From Oscillibacter sp. (GTDB taxonomy: Bacteria; Bacillota; Clostridia; Oscillospirales; Oscillospiraceae), in contig DNFA01000049.1 of NCBI GenBank assembly GCA_003487665.1, forward strand, positions 34,192 through 65,565: a DNA stretch of 31,374 bases. The letters run 5' to 3'. Each line of letters starts with the position of its first letter. Positions within the stretch are counted from its first letter, which is position 1. Below, one piece after another: positions 24,837 to 31,374 of this stretch. A program made the translations under genes and the position numbers. The notes below the pieces were generated by a model, which worked only from the letters and a program-made list of their open reading frames with translations, ran no database searches and had not been told where the DNA came from.

Positions 24837-25274
24837 TTATCCCGCCATGATCTCGAATTTCAGCACGCCATCGGCGGCGGCGGCGCGGGTCATCAGGTCG
24901 TCCAGCTCCTCGGACATGTCCCCCGTTTCCGCGGAGATGGTGACGCCGGCGCAGCCGTTGGTGGGGATGGTCTGGTTGATGGTCAGAATATTGGCACCGG
25001 AATTGGCGAAAATGGACAGATAGTTGGACAGGACGCCGGGGTTGTCCTTCAGCAGTGCGTAAAAGGTGATGATGTGCCCTGCGTGCATGTTCTGGAAGGG
25101 CTGCACCGCGTCCTTATATTTATAGAAGGCGCTGCGGCTGATGCCCACCAGCCGGGCGGCCTCGCCCACGGTGGCGGCCTCGCCTACCTGCAGCATCCGC
25201 TTGGCCTCCGCCACCCGGAGAAAGACCTCCGGCAGAGCGTCCGCCGCCACCAGATAAAATTTCTGCTTTTCCAT
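24837..25274 (-). CDS. pheB: ACT domain protein, PheB/UPF0735 family
   Basis: A 145-residue protein with a short N-terminal helical region and a C-terminal ACT domain. 'KFYLVAADALPEVFLRVAEAK' and 'VGISRSAFYKYKDAVQPF' match the family pattern that I know from B. subtilis PheB (YLVREDVLP..., SRSAFYKYRDAV), and 'NQTIPTNGCAGVTIS' fits the ACT core 'IHQTIPLQGxANVTLS'. ACT domains bind amino acids; the helix-turn-helix-like middle part may bind DNA. The exact role of PheB is not settled. The ATG at 25274 is preceded by GGGGAGGAG at about 6 bases; the frame runs further upstream to 25574 but through the promoter and without coding character. Confidence 0.88.
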   Translation of the reverse strand: MEKQKFYLVAADALPEVFLRVAEAKRMLQVGEAATVGEAARLVGISRSAFYKYKDAVQPFQNMHAGHIITFYALLKDNPGVLSNYLSIFANSGANILTINQTIPTNGCAGVTISAETGDMSEELDDLMTRAAAADGVLKFEIMAG

Positions 25275-25319
25275 GATAGCTCCTCCCCATGTCCGCCTAT
25301 TGCGAACATCTGTGTTTAT

Positions 25320-25348
25320 ATGATAGCATACATATACCGGCGACGCAA
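25320..25348 (-). promoter_or_regulatory. Promoter of the pheB-like gene
   Basis: On the minus strand: TTGCGT (25348-25343), 17 bases, TATCAT (25325-25320) with TGC before it (extended -10). The start of transcription would be about 40 bases before the ATG. Confidence 0.6.
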
Positions 25349-25806
25349 GAGGTTTTTTGCCGCATGATGGAAAAGTTGCGCGGCGTTGGGGCGGGCGGGT
25401 TAAGGCAATTTCACAACAGCGGTACGCGAGAGGAAACTTCCGGCGGAAGATCCGGCGGACAAACGGCGAAAACGGGCGGGAAAAGGGACACGGAGCCGGA
25501 CCGTGCAGAGATAGTGGACACGGTGTCGTTCCTGGTACATAAGGAAAACGGTGCATATACATGAAATTATACATGCAAAGCGGGAAAGGCTCTCTAATTC
25601 CGGCGCTTTTTGATGTTTTTGCAACTTTCCGGCAGATTTATCGGGTTACATAACGCTGGTGGAAAAAGGTGTGGAAAATGTGCAAAACCCTGTGTGGAAA
25701 AGGGTACAGCCGGTTGCGCACCGGTTATTTTTTGTGTAAACCAGCTGATTTTTCAGGGGTACTTACGGCTTTTGTAAGACCCTGTAAGACGGGGGAGCGA
25801 CGGCAC
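25349..25806. other. 458-base gene-free region with a DnaA-box-like cluster
   Basis: No reading frame here has coding character or a credible ribosome binding site. It holds a direct repeat TATACATG (25556-25563 and 25568-25575) and, between 25658 and 25701, a run of TGTGGAAAA-like 9-mers described separately. Base composition is lower in G+C than the genes around it. It separates the minus-strand pheB-like gene from the parE-like gene. Confidence 0.5.
25658..25701 (+). promoter_or_regulatory. Cluster of DnaA-box-like 9-mers
   Basis: GGTGGAAAA (25658-25666), TGTGGAAAA (25670-25678), TGTGCAAAA (25679-25687) and TGTGGAAAA (25693-25701), all in one orientation. The last three fit TGTGNAWAA, the reverse complement of the relaxed DnaA box TTWTNCACA; the first has one mismatch. 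DnaA binding is inference. Confidence 0.4.
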
Positions 25807-25835
25807 TTGCAAAGGCCGGGAAAATACGATAAAAT
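25807..25835 (+). promoter_or_regulatory. SigA promoter of the parE-like gene
   Basis: TTGCAA (25807-25812), a 17-base spacer and TAAAAT (25830-25835), each 5 of 6 to consensus. It lies about 60 bases before the ATG at 25896, which has GGAGG 6 bases upstream. Confidence 0.72.
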
Positions 25836-25895
25836 AGGAATAGTGCCCTGCGGCACGGATGATTATACTGCACGGCGGAGAGCCGGAGGAATGAT

Positions 25896-27896
25896 ATGGC
25901 AAGAAAGAGCACATACGACAACGAGAGCATATCCAGCCTGAAGGGGGCTGACCGGGTACGGAAGCGGCCGGGGGTCATTTTCGGCTCCGACGGGCTGGAG
26001 GGCTGCGAGCACGCGGTGTTCGAGATCCTGTCCAACGCCATCGACGAGGCGCGGGGCGGCCACGGCAAGCTCATCACCGTGACCCGCTTCGCCGACCGCT
26101 CCATTCAGGTGGAGGATCAGGGGCGCGGCTGCCCGGTGGACTGGAACGAAAAAGAGGGGCGGTACAACTGGGAGCTGGTGTTCTGCGAGCTGTACGCCGG
26201 CGGCAAATACGACAACGAGAACAGCGAGAACTACGAGTTCTCCCTGGGTCTGAACGGCCTTGGCTCCTGCGCCACCCAGTACGCCTCCCGGTACATGGAC
26301 GTGACCGTGTGGCGGGATGGCAAGGAGTACCGCCTGCACTTTGAGCGGGGCGAGATCGTGGGCAAGCTGGAGGTCAGCGACCAGACGGGCAACAAAAAGC
26401 GCACCGGCACCACTATCCGCTGGCTGCCCGATCTGGACGTGTTCACGGACATCGACATCCCCGCGGACTACTACCGGGACGTGATGAAGCGGCAGGCGGT
26501 GGTCAACGCCGGCGTGACGTTCCGCCTGAAAAACGAGACGGCCGCCGGGAAATTCGAGACGGAGGAGTTCGTCTACGAGCACGGCATCGAGGACTACATC
26601 CGGGAGCTGGCGGGGCTGGACGCCCTGACGGAGCCGGTGTTCTGGGAGGCGGAGCGCAAGGGGCGCGACCGGGCGGACAAGCCGGAGTACAAGGTAAAGC
26701 TCAGCGTGGCGCTGTGCTTCTCCAACAAAACAGCGCTGTGCGAATACTACCACAACTCCAGCTTTCTGGAGCACGGCGGCAGCCCGGAGAAGGCCACCCG
26801 CTCGGCCATGGTGTCGGCCATCGACAAGTACCTGCGCGACAACAACAAGTACGCCAAGGGCGAGGCGAAGATCACCTTCCCCGACGTGCAGGACTGCCTG
26901 ATACTGGTCAGCAGCAGCTTCTCCACCCAGACAAGCTACGAGAACCAGACGAAAAAGGCCATCACCAACAAGTTCATCCAGGAGGCCATGACGGAGTTCC
27001 TCCGCAGCCGCATGGAGATCTACTTCATCGAGAACCGGGAGGCGGCGGAGAAGATCGCCGCCCAGGTGCTCATCAACAAGCGCAGCCGCGAGACGGCAGA
27101 GCGCACCCGCATCAACCAGAAGAAAAAGCTCACCGAGAAGATCGACATCGCCAATCGCGTGCAGAAGTTCGTGGACTGCCGCACCAAGGACGTGGAGCGG
27201 CGTGAGATCTACATCGTGGAGGGCGACTCCGCTCTGGGCGCCTGTAAGCAGAGCCGCGACGCGGAGTTTCAGGGTTTGATGCCCGTCCGCGGCAAGATCT
27301 TGAACTGCCTGAAGGCGGACTATCCCCGCATTTTCAAAAGCGACGTCATCACCGACCTGATGAAGGTGCTGGGCTGCGGCGTGGAGGTCAGCGGCAAGGC
27401 CGTGAAGGAGCTGAACCAGTTCGATCTCAACAACCTGCGCTGGAGCAAGGTGGTCATCTGCACCGATGGCGACGTGGACGGCTTCCAGATCCGCACGCTG
27501 ATCCTGACCATGCTCTACCGCCTGTGCCCCACCCTGATCCGCGAGGGCTATGTGTATATTGCGGAAACGCCGCTCTTCGAGATCACCTGCAAGGAAAAAT
27601 CCGGCGAAAAGACGTGGTTTGCCTACTCCGAGAAGGAGAAGGCGGACATTCTGAAGAAGCTGGAGGGCAAAAAGGTCAACGTCCAGCGCTCCAAGGGACT
27701 GGGCGAGAACGACCCCGAGATGATGTGGATGACCACCATGAGCCCTGAGACGCGGCGGCTGATCCGCGTCCTGCCGGAGGACGCAGAGGAGACGGCGCGG
27801 GTCTTCGACCTGCTGCTGGGCGACAACCTGGCGGGGCGAAAGGACTACATCGCGGAGAATGGATATAAATACCTTGATATGATCGACGTCAGCTGA
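25896..27896 (+). CDS. Divergent type II DNA topoisomerase subunit B (ParE/GyrB-like)
   Basis: A 666-residue GHKL ATPase/TOPRIM subunit. The Bergerat ATP site is present (EILSNAIDEARGG; VEDQGRG; GLNGLG, where GyrB has GLHGVG). TOPRIM motifs are EGDSALG (442-448; usually EGDSAGG), MPVRGKILN and DGDVDG (524-529; usually DADVDG), and QRSKGLGE replaces QRYKGLGE. The acidic metal ligands E442, D524, D526 are kept, so it should be active with its A subunit, encoded after a 383-base gap. The length fits ParE rather than GyrB of Gram-negatives. The many small changes from GyrB and ParE suggest a separate clostridial paralog group rather than housekeeping gyrase. It would relax or decatenate DNA in the nucleoid. 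Confidence 0.85.
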   Translation: MARKSTYDNESISSLKGADRVRKRPGVIFGSDGLEGCEHAVFEILSNAIDEARGGHGKLITVTRFADRSIQVEDQGRGCPVDWNEKEGRYNWELVFCELYAGGKYDNENSENYEFSLGLNGLGSCATQYASRYMDVTVWRDGKEYRLHFERGEIVGKLEVSDQTGNKKRTGTTIRWLPDLDVFTDIDIPADYYRDVMKRQAVVNAGVTFRLKNETAAGKFETEEFVYEHGIEDYIRELAGLDALTEPVFWEAERKGRDRADKPEYKVKLSVALCFSNKTALCEYYHNSSFLEHGGSPEKATRSAMVSAIDKYLRDNNKYAKGEAKITFPDVQDCLILVSSSFSTQTSYENQTKKAITNKFIQEAMTEFLRSRMEIYFIENREAAEKIAAQVLINKRSRETAERTRINQKKKLTEKIDIANRVQKFVDCRTKDVERREIYIVEGDSALGACKQSRDAEFQGLMPVRGKILNCLKADYPRIFKSDVITDLMKVLGCGVEVSGKAVKELNQFDLNNLRWSKVVICTDGDVDGFQIRTLILTMLYRLCPTLIREGYVYIAETPLFEITCKEKSGEKTWFAYSEKEKADILKKLEGKKVNVQRSKGLGENDPEMMWMTTMSPETRRLIRVLPEDAEETARVFDLLLGDNLAGRKDYIAENGYKYLDMIDVS

Positions 27897-27900
27897 TAAA

Positions 27901-28204
27901 GGCACGCCTCTTGCGCCAATACGTCGTTGCGGCGGCTCGACGTACACACGGTACGCCTTCGCCTTCGCGCCTTGTCTTGGCGCAAGGATCGCGCCTTTCT
28001 CCCACCCGCCATCGGCAGGACGAAAAATCCGCGCATTTTAGGCGCGCCTTCGCGTCTTGCCTTGGCGCAAGAATCGCGCCTTTCTCCCACCCGTCATCGG
28101 CAGGACGAAAAATCCGCGCATTTTAGGCGCGCCTTCACGCCTTGTCTTGGCGCAAGAATCGCGCCTTTCTCCCGCCCACCATCGGCAGAACGAAAAACCC
28201 GCAC
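27901..28204. repeat. Tandem 85-bp repeat, three copies, with related flank
   Basis: Copies begin at 27961, 28046 and 28131. The first two are complete and differ at only about 4 of 85 positions; the third matches for about 74 bases, then diverges. Each contains TTGGCGCAAG, ATCGCGCCTTTCTCCC, ATCGGCAG and CGAAAAA. The palindrome GGCGCGCC spans the first and second copy junctions' end or start (28042-28049, 28127-28134). The left flank (27911-27919) holds TTGCGCCAA, the inverse of TTGGCGCAA in each copy. The unit length is not a multiple of 3, and no frame is conserved, so it is not coding. It lies between two genes of one topoisomerase. It looks like a dispersed intergenic repeat (REP/MITE-like) that has been duplicated in place; this is inference. 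Confidence 0.85.
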
Positions 28205-28225
28205 GATAAACAAAAACTCCCCTAT

Positions 28226-28252
28226 GGCAATGAGATCATCGGATCTCATGCC
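28226..28252 (+). other. Stem-loop in the leader of the parC-like gene
   Basis: ATGAGATC and GATCTCAT (8 bp) enclose ATCG; beyond a bulged A, GGC pairs with GCC. No T-run follows. A second small stem, AGGAA with TTCCT just before the ATG at 28280, includes the likely Shine-Dalgarno AAAGGA. These may affect translation of the parC-like gene. Confidence 0.4.
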
Positions 28253-28279
28253 GGTAAATAAGAAAGGAACCTGTTTCCT

Positions 28280-30520
28280 ATGGCAAAGAAGAAAACAGAA
28301 GAAAAGGAAATACGGCACGCGGGCGACCCCAACGTGATGGGGCTGCGGGGCGCGGTGGTGGAGCAGCCCATCACCGCCACGCTGGACGAGAACTACATGC
28401 CCTACGCCATGTCGGTGATCGTCAGCCGCGCCATTCCGGAGATCGACGGCTTCAAGCCCTCCCACCGGAAGCTGCTGTACACCATGTATAAAATGGGGCT
28501 GCTGACCGGCAGCCGCACCAAGAGCGCCAACATCGTGGGTCAGACCATGCGTCTCAACCCCCACGGCGATCAGGCCATCTACGAGACGATGGTGCGTCTG
28601 GCCAAGGGCAACGAGTCGCTGCTGCACCCCTTTGTGGACAGCAAGGGCAACTTCGGCAAGGTGTACTCCCGCGATATGGCCTACGCCGCCAGCCGCTATA
28701 CCGAGGCCAAGCTGTCGCCCATCTGCGCGGAGCTGTTCCGGGATCTGGACTGCGACGCCGTGGACTTCGTGGACAACTACGACAACACCACCAAGGAGCC
28801 GTCTCTCCTGCCCACCACCTATCCCAACGTGCTGGTGTCCGCCAACCAGGGCATCGCCGTGGGTATGGCCAGCCAGATCTGCGGATTCAATCTGGGCGAG
28901 GTGTGCGAAACGACCATCGCCTACCTGAAAAACCCTGCCCACGACATCGCCTCCACGCTGCTGGCGCCGGACTTCCCCACCGGCGGGCAGGTGATATGCG
29001 ACGGCAATGACCTGCGCACCATCTACGACACCGGGCGGGGCGGCCTGAAGGTGCGTGCCCGCTGGCGGTACGACAAAAAGGAAAACGTCATCGAGGTGTA
29101 CGAGATCCCCTACTCCACCACCATCGAGGCCATTCTGGACAAGGTGGCGGAGCTGGTGAAGGCCGGCAAGGTCAAGGAGATCGCCGACATGCGGGACGAG
29201 ACGGATCTCAGCGGCCTGAAGCTGGCCATCGACCTGAAGCGGGGCGTGGATCCCGACAAGCTCATGGCCAAGCTGTACCGGCTGACGCCCCTGCAGGACA
29301 CGGTGAGCTGCAACTTCAATATTCTCATCGGCGGCATGCCCCGCGTCATGGGCGTGGGCGGCATTCTGGAGGAGTGGACGGCGTGGCGCACGGACTGCGT
29401 CAAGCGCCGGGTATACTTCATCCTGAATAAGAAAAAGGAAAAGCTGCACCTGCTGCAGGGTCTGAAGCGCATCCTGCTGGACATCGACCGTGCCATTCAG
29501 ATCATCCGGGAGACGGAGGAGGAAGCCGAGGTCATCCCCAACCTGATGATCGGCTTCGGCATCGATCAGGTGCAGGCGGAGTACGTGGCGGAGATCAAGC
29601 TGCGGAACATCAACAAGGAGTACATCCTCAAGCGCGTGGCGGAGACAAGCGCCCTGCAGGACGAGATCGAGGATCTGGAGGACACGCTGGCCAAGCCGGG
29701 ACGCATCCGGAAGATCATCATCACCGAGCTGGAGGACGTGAAGAAGAAGTACGCCGTGCCACGGCGGACGGAGATCGTGTACAGCCACGAGATGCCGGAG
29801 GAGCCGGAGGAGGAGCCTGCGGAGGACTATCCGGTACACCTGTTCCTCAGCCGGGAGGGGTACTTCAAGAAGATCACGCCCCAGTCCCTGCGTATGTCCG
29901 GCGAGCAGAAGTTCAAGGAGGGCGACAGCCTGCGCCAGTATTTCGAGGCCACCAACAACTCGGAGCTGCTGCTGTTCACCGACAAATATCAGGTCTACAA
30001 GACCCGCGCCAGCGAGTTCGGGGAGACGAAGGCCTCGGCGCTGGGAGACTATCTGCCGGCCAAGCTGGGCATGGACGCCGGCGAGAGCGTGATCTGGCTG
30101 TGTCTGCCCGGCGATTACAGCGGCAGCGTGGTGTTCTTCTTCGAAAACGGCCGCGCGGCGCGGGTGGCGCTCAGCGCCTACGCCACGGTGTCCAACCGGC
30201 GGAAGCTGACGGGCGCCTACTGCGACAAATTCCCCCTGGTGTGCGCGGTGCAGCTGACGGAGGACACGGAGCTGGCGCTGGAGACGAACGAGCCGAGAGC
30301 GCTGCTGGTACACACATCCCTGCTGGCGCCCAAGACCACCCGCTCCACTCAGGGCGTGCAGGTGATGAACATCAAGCCCAAGTACCGGCTGGAGCAGGTG
30401 CTGAACGCAGCGGAGTGCGGTATCGTCAACGCCGCCCGCTACCGGACGCGGAGCATTCCCGCCGCCGGCGCGGTGCTGAAGCCGGAGGACAGCGAGGAGA
30501 AGCAGCTGGAGCTGCTGTAA
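28280..30520 (+). CDS. Divergent type II DNA topoisomerase subunit A (ParC/GyrA-like)
   Basis: A 746-residue DNA-cleaving subunit that should pair with the ParE-like protein upstream. The N-terminal 'YMPYAMSVIVSRAIPEIDGFKPSHRKLLYTMY' region (read in parts) is typical, and the active-site pair is R139-Y140 in ASRYTEAKL; Tyr forms the bond with DNA. In the quinolone-resistance region it reads HGDQAIYE: Gln98 and Glu102 stand where E. coli GyrA has Ser83 and Asp87. A coiled coil (about 400-490) leads to a C-terminal part with a few beta-propeller-like repeats and an acidic insert (EEPEEEPAEDY). The GyrA-box is not seen, so decatenation rather than supercoiling is likely. The ribosome binding site (AAAGGA) is 12 bases from the ATG and partly paired. 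Confidence 0.86.
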   Translation: MAKKKTEEKEIRHAGDPNVMGLRGAVVEQPITATLDENYMPYAMSVIVSRAIPEIDGFKPSHRKLLYTMYKMGLLTGSRTKSANIVGQTMRLNPHGDQAIYETMVRLAKGNESLLHPFVDSKGNFGKVYSRDMAYAASRYTEAKLSPICAELFRDLDCDAVDFVDNYDNTTKEPSLLPTTYPNVLVSANQGIAVGMASQICGFNLGEVCETTIAYLKNPAHDIASTLLAPDFPTGGQVICDGNDLRTIYDTGRGGLKVRARWRYDKKENVIEVYEIPYSTTIEAILDKVAELVKAGKVKEIADMRDETDLSGLKLAIDLKRGVDPDKLMAKLYRLTPLQDTVSCNFNILIGGMPRVMGVGGILEEWTAWRTDCVKRRVYFILNKKKEKLHLLQGLKRILLDIDRAIQIIRETEEEAEVIPNLMIGFGIDQVQAEYVAEIKLRNINKEYILKRVAETSALQDEIEDLEDTLAKPGRIRKIIITELEDVKKKYAVPRRTEIVYSHEMPEEPEEEPAEDYPVHLFLSREGYFKKITPQSLRMSGEQKFKEGDSLRQYFEATNNSELLLFTDKYQVYKTRASEFGETKASALGDYLPAKLGMDAGESVIWLCLPGDYSGSVVFFFENGRAARVALSAYATVSNRRKLTGAYCDKFPLVCAVQLTEDTELALETNEPRALLVHTSLLAPKTTRSTQGVQVMNIKPKYRLEQVLNAAECGIVNAARYRTRSIPAAGAVLKPEDSEEKQLELL

Positions 30521-30542
30521 ACGCAGAGAGGAGGGCGTGACC

Positions 30543-31181
30543 ATGGGTAAAAGATGGTGTGCGGCGCTGCTGTGCGCGGTGCTGGCCTGCTCCATGACGG
30601 GCTGCGGCGACTTTCTCGACCGGGAGTGGTACGAGGTCAAGGATCACAGCCCCACCTACTACGAGGGTGAGGGGCGCGACGTGCTGCGGGCGGACACCTA
30701 TCAGGATCTGGTGAACAATATCCTGATCCTGGTGGGCAACCACGCGGAATCGGGCACGATCTGGCTGTACTACGCCCAGGAGGGGCTGGACGCGGCGGAA
30801 GCGGCGGAGAAGGCCTCCCGCGAGGTGGAGAAGGACACGCCCATGGGCTCCTACGCCGTGTCCTATATCCAGTACACGGTGGACGACACGGCGCGGAATT
30901 ACAGCGAGATCGTGGTGACCATCGGCTATAAGCGGACGGAGAAGGAGATCATCAACATGGTGCACGCCACCAACGTGTCGGCGCTGCACGACCTGCTGTC
31001 CGATGCTGCGGCGGAGGGCAAGACCTCGTTGGTGGTGCAGCTGAGCGCCTTCGAAGGGCAGTCCTATCAGGTGCGGCAGGCAGTGACGCAGGTGCAGGCT
31101 GCCGTGGGCGGCAGCGGCTGGACGACGAACTTCTATCCCAACGCCGACAATCCCGGCGTGGTGGAGATCATCATGCGATAA
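30543..31181 (+). CDS. Small putative lipoprotein of unknown function
   Basis: A 212-residue protein with a lipoprotein-type signal: basic start (GKRW), hydrophobic core, and the lipobox SMTGC, so the mature protein would begin at C21 and be anchored to the outer face of the membrane. An upstream Cys (C16) is a weaker alternative. The rest is soluble, acidic and mixed alpha/beta, with 'YEVKDHSPTYYEGEGRD' after the Cys, a long helix 'GLDAAEAAEKASREVEKD' and repeated short strands; I do not recognise the family. The ATG at 30543 is chosen because GGAGGG lies 7 bases upstream, while a GTG at 30537 is too close. It follows the parC-like gene by 22 bases and is probably co-transcribed, though no link of function is clear. 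Confidence 0.72.
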   Translation: MGKRWCAALLCAVLACSMTGCGDFLDREWYEVKDHSPTYYEGEGRDVLRADTYQDLVNNILILVGNHAESGTIWLYYAQEGLDAAEAAEKASREVEKDTPMGSYAVSYIQYTVDDTARNYSEIVVTIGYKRTEKEIINMVHATNVSALHDLLSDAAAEGKTSLVVQLSAFEGQSYQVRQAVTQVQAAVGGSGWTTNFYPNADNPGVVEIIMR

Positions 31182-31188
31182 ATGCCGG

Positions 31189-31220
31189 CATGCCCGCCCG
31201 CAAGGGCGGGCATGAGATTT
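31189..31220 (+). terminator. Hairpin terminator after the lipoprotein gene
   Basis: An 11-bp stem, CATGCCCGCCC with GGGCGGGCATG, and the tetraloop GCAA, followed by AGATTTT. The T-run is short but the stem is very strong. Confidence 0.8.
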
Positions 31221-31242
31221 TGCGGAAATTGGAAAAACGGGG

Positions 31243-31271
31243 TTGACAAACGCTGCGATGAGAGGTATAAT
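31243..31271 (+). promoter_or_regulatory. Full-consensus SigA promoter of the tRNA
   Basis: TTGACA (31243-31248), 17-base spacer, TATAAT (31266-31271): both hexamers match in all six positions. It starts the tRNA gene 14 bases downstream. Confidence 0.95.
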
Positions 31272-31284
31272 CTATCTTGCGTTT

Positions 31285-31360
31285 GCGGGCGTAGCTCATC
31301 TGGTAGAGCGCGACCTTGCCAAGGTCGAGGTAGCGAGTTCGAGCCTCGTCGCCCGCTCCA
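31285..31360 (+). tRNA. tRNA-Gly (anticodon GCC)
   Basis: A 76-base cloverleaf. The acceptor stem pairs GCGGGCG (31285-31291) with CGCCCGC (31350-31356). The anticodon arm is CGACC-TTGCCAA-GGTCG, giving anticodon GCC for glycine codons GGC and GGU. The T arm has the GTTCGAG loop region. The 3' CCA is encoded in the gene (31358-31360). More tRNA genes may follow beyond the window, since only 14 bases remain. Confidence 0.95.
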
Positions 31361-31374
31361 AAAAAATACGACCA

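Noticed and set aside
24837..25574. A longer N-terminal form of the PheB-like protein starting at 25574
   Set aside because: The extra 100 residues cross the promoter at 25320-25348, have no coding character, and the ATG at 25274 has an ideal ribosome binding site and gives the normal family length.
25669..25941. A 90-codon frame in the region before the parE-like gene
   Set aside because: It runs across the parE-like promoter, overlaps its start in another frame and has no ribosome binding site or motif.
27961..28204. Repeat array considered as a CRISPR
   Set aside because: The unit is 85 bases with near-identical full copies and no unique spacers; no cas gene is near.
27927..28337. An open frame of 136 codons running through the 85-bp repeats and into the parC-like gene
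   Set aside because: The repeat length is not a multiple of 3, so no protein repeat results; the product is Arg/Pro/Ser-rich without a ribosome binding site, and it overlaps the well-supported parC-like start.
30537..30542. GTG at 30537 as the lipoprotein start
   Set aside because: It lies one base after GGAGGG, too close for initiation; the ATG at 30543 has the proper 7-base spacing.

Overview
The window is a GC-rich (clearly above 60% G+C by eye), gene-dense chromosomal segment of a spore-forming Firmicute, most likely a Clostridia member of the Oscillospiraceae type. The reasons are: sporulation genes (yabP, yabQ, a SpoVB-like flippase) in the order known from Bacillus/Clostridia, a bifunctional Rel protein next to recJ and dtd, HemZ, a reverse-type rubrerythrin beside a PerR/Fur regulator, a PheB-type ACT protein, and strong AGGAGG-like ribosome binding sites. 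The genus assignment is inference. No phage, IS element, CRISPR array or integrase is visible. Apart from intergenic repeats this is core chromosome.

Layout. 1-300: 3' end of livF, closed by a two-way terminator. 359-1225 (minus): E2/CAT-fold protein without the catalytic His/Asp motif. 1434-9931: a long plus-strand operon recJ-rel-dtd-MBL hydrolase-hemZ-flippase, with many 4-base overlaps. 9980-12533: mazG, hup, an S4 protein, yabP, yabQ, divIC; this is the conserved Firmicute division/sporulation block. 12633-15939: a three-gene, translationally coupled unit of a radical SAM/SPASM enzyme, a signal-peptide-bearing one-pass membrane protein with a Gly-rich and Cys-Ala-Cys tail, and a pyridoxal-kinase-like protein. 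16068-18221 (minus): ftsH, divergent from rlmB (18402) and a large membrane protein that looks like a P-type ATPase that has lost its catalytic motifs. 21505: an EF-G paralog with altered G motifs. 23755-24776: PerR-like regulator and rubrerythrin. 24837-25274 (minus): PheB-like ACT protein. 25896-30520: a divergent type II topoisomerase pair (ParE-like, ParC-like) separated by an 85-bp tandem repeat. 30543: a small lipoprotein. 31285: tRNA-Gly(GCC) with a consensus promoter.

How parts work together. The first operon joins DNA repair (RecJ), the stringent response (Rel), tRNA proofreading (Dtd) and heme chemistry (HemZ). The second joins nucleotide clean-up, nucleoid and ribosome-associated proteins with late sporulation and septum proteins. 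A SigE-like promoter lies inside a hairpin that also covers the yabP ribosome binding site, so a sporulation transcript should lack the 5' arm of the hairpin while read-through transcripts carry it. The perR-rbr pair forms an oxidative-stress module with a 19-bp inverted repeat placed at the transcription start.

The best candidate for an undescribed system is the radical SAM enzyme plus Cys-tail protein at 12633-15094. All eight mature-protein cysteines sit in one short cytoplasmic tail, the enzyme N-terminus has a PqqD/RRE-like pattern, and the two genes overlap. Together these suggest a RiPP-like modification made on the cytoplasmic tail of a membrane-anchored protein. This is inference from sequence only; no database search was possible.
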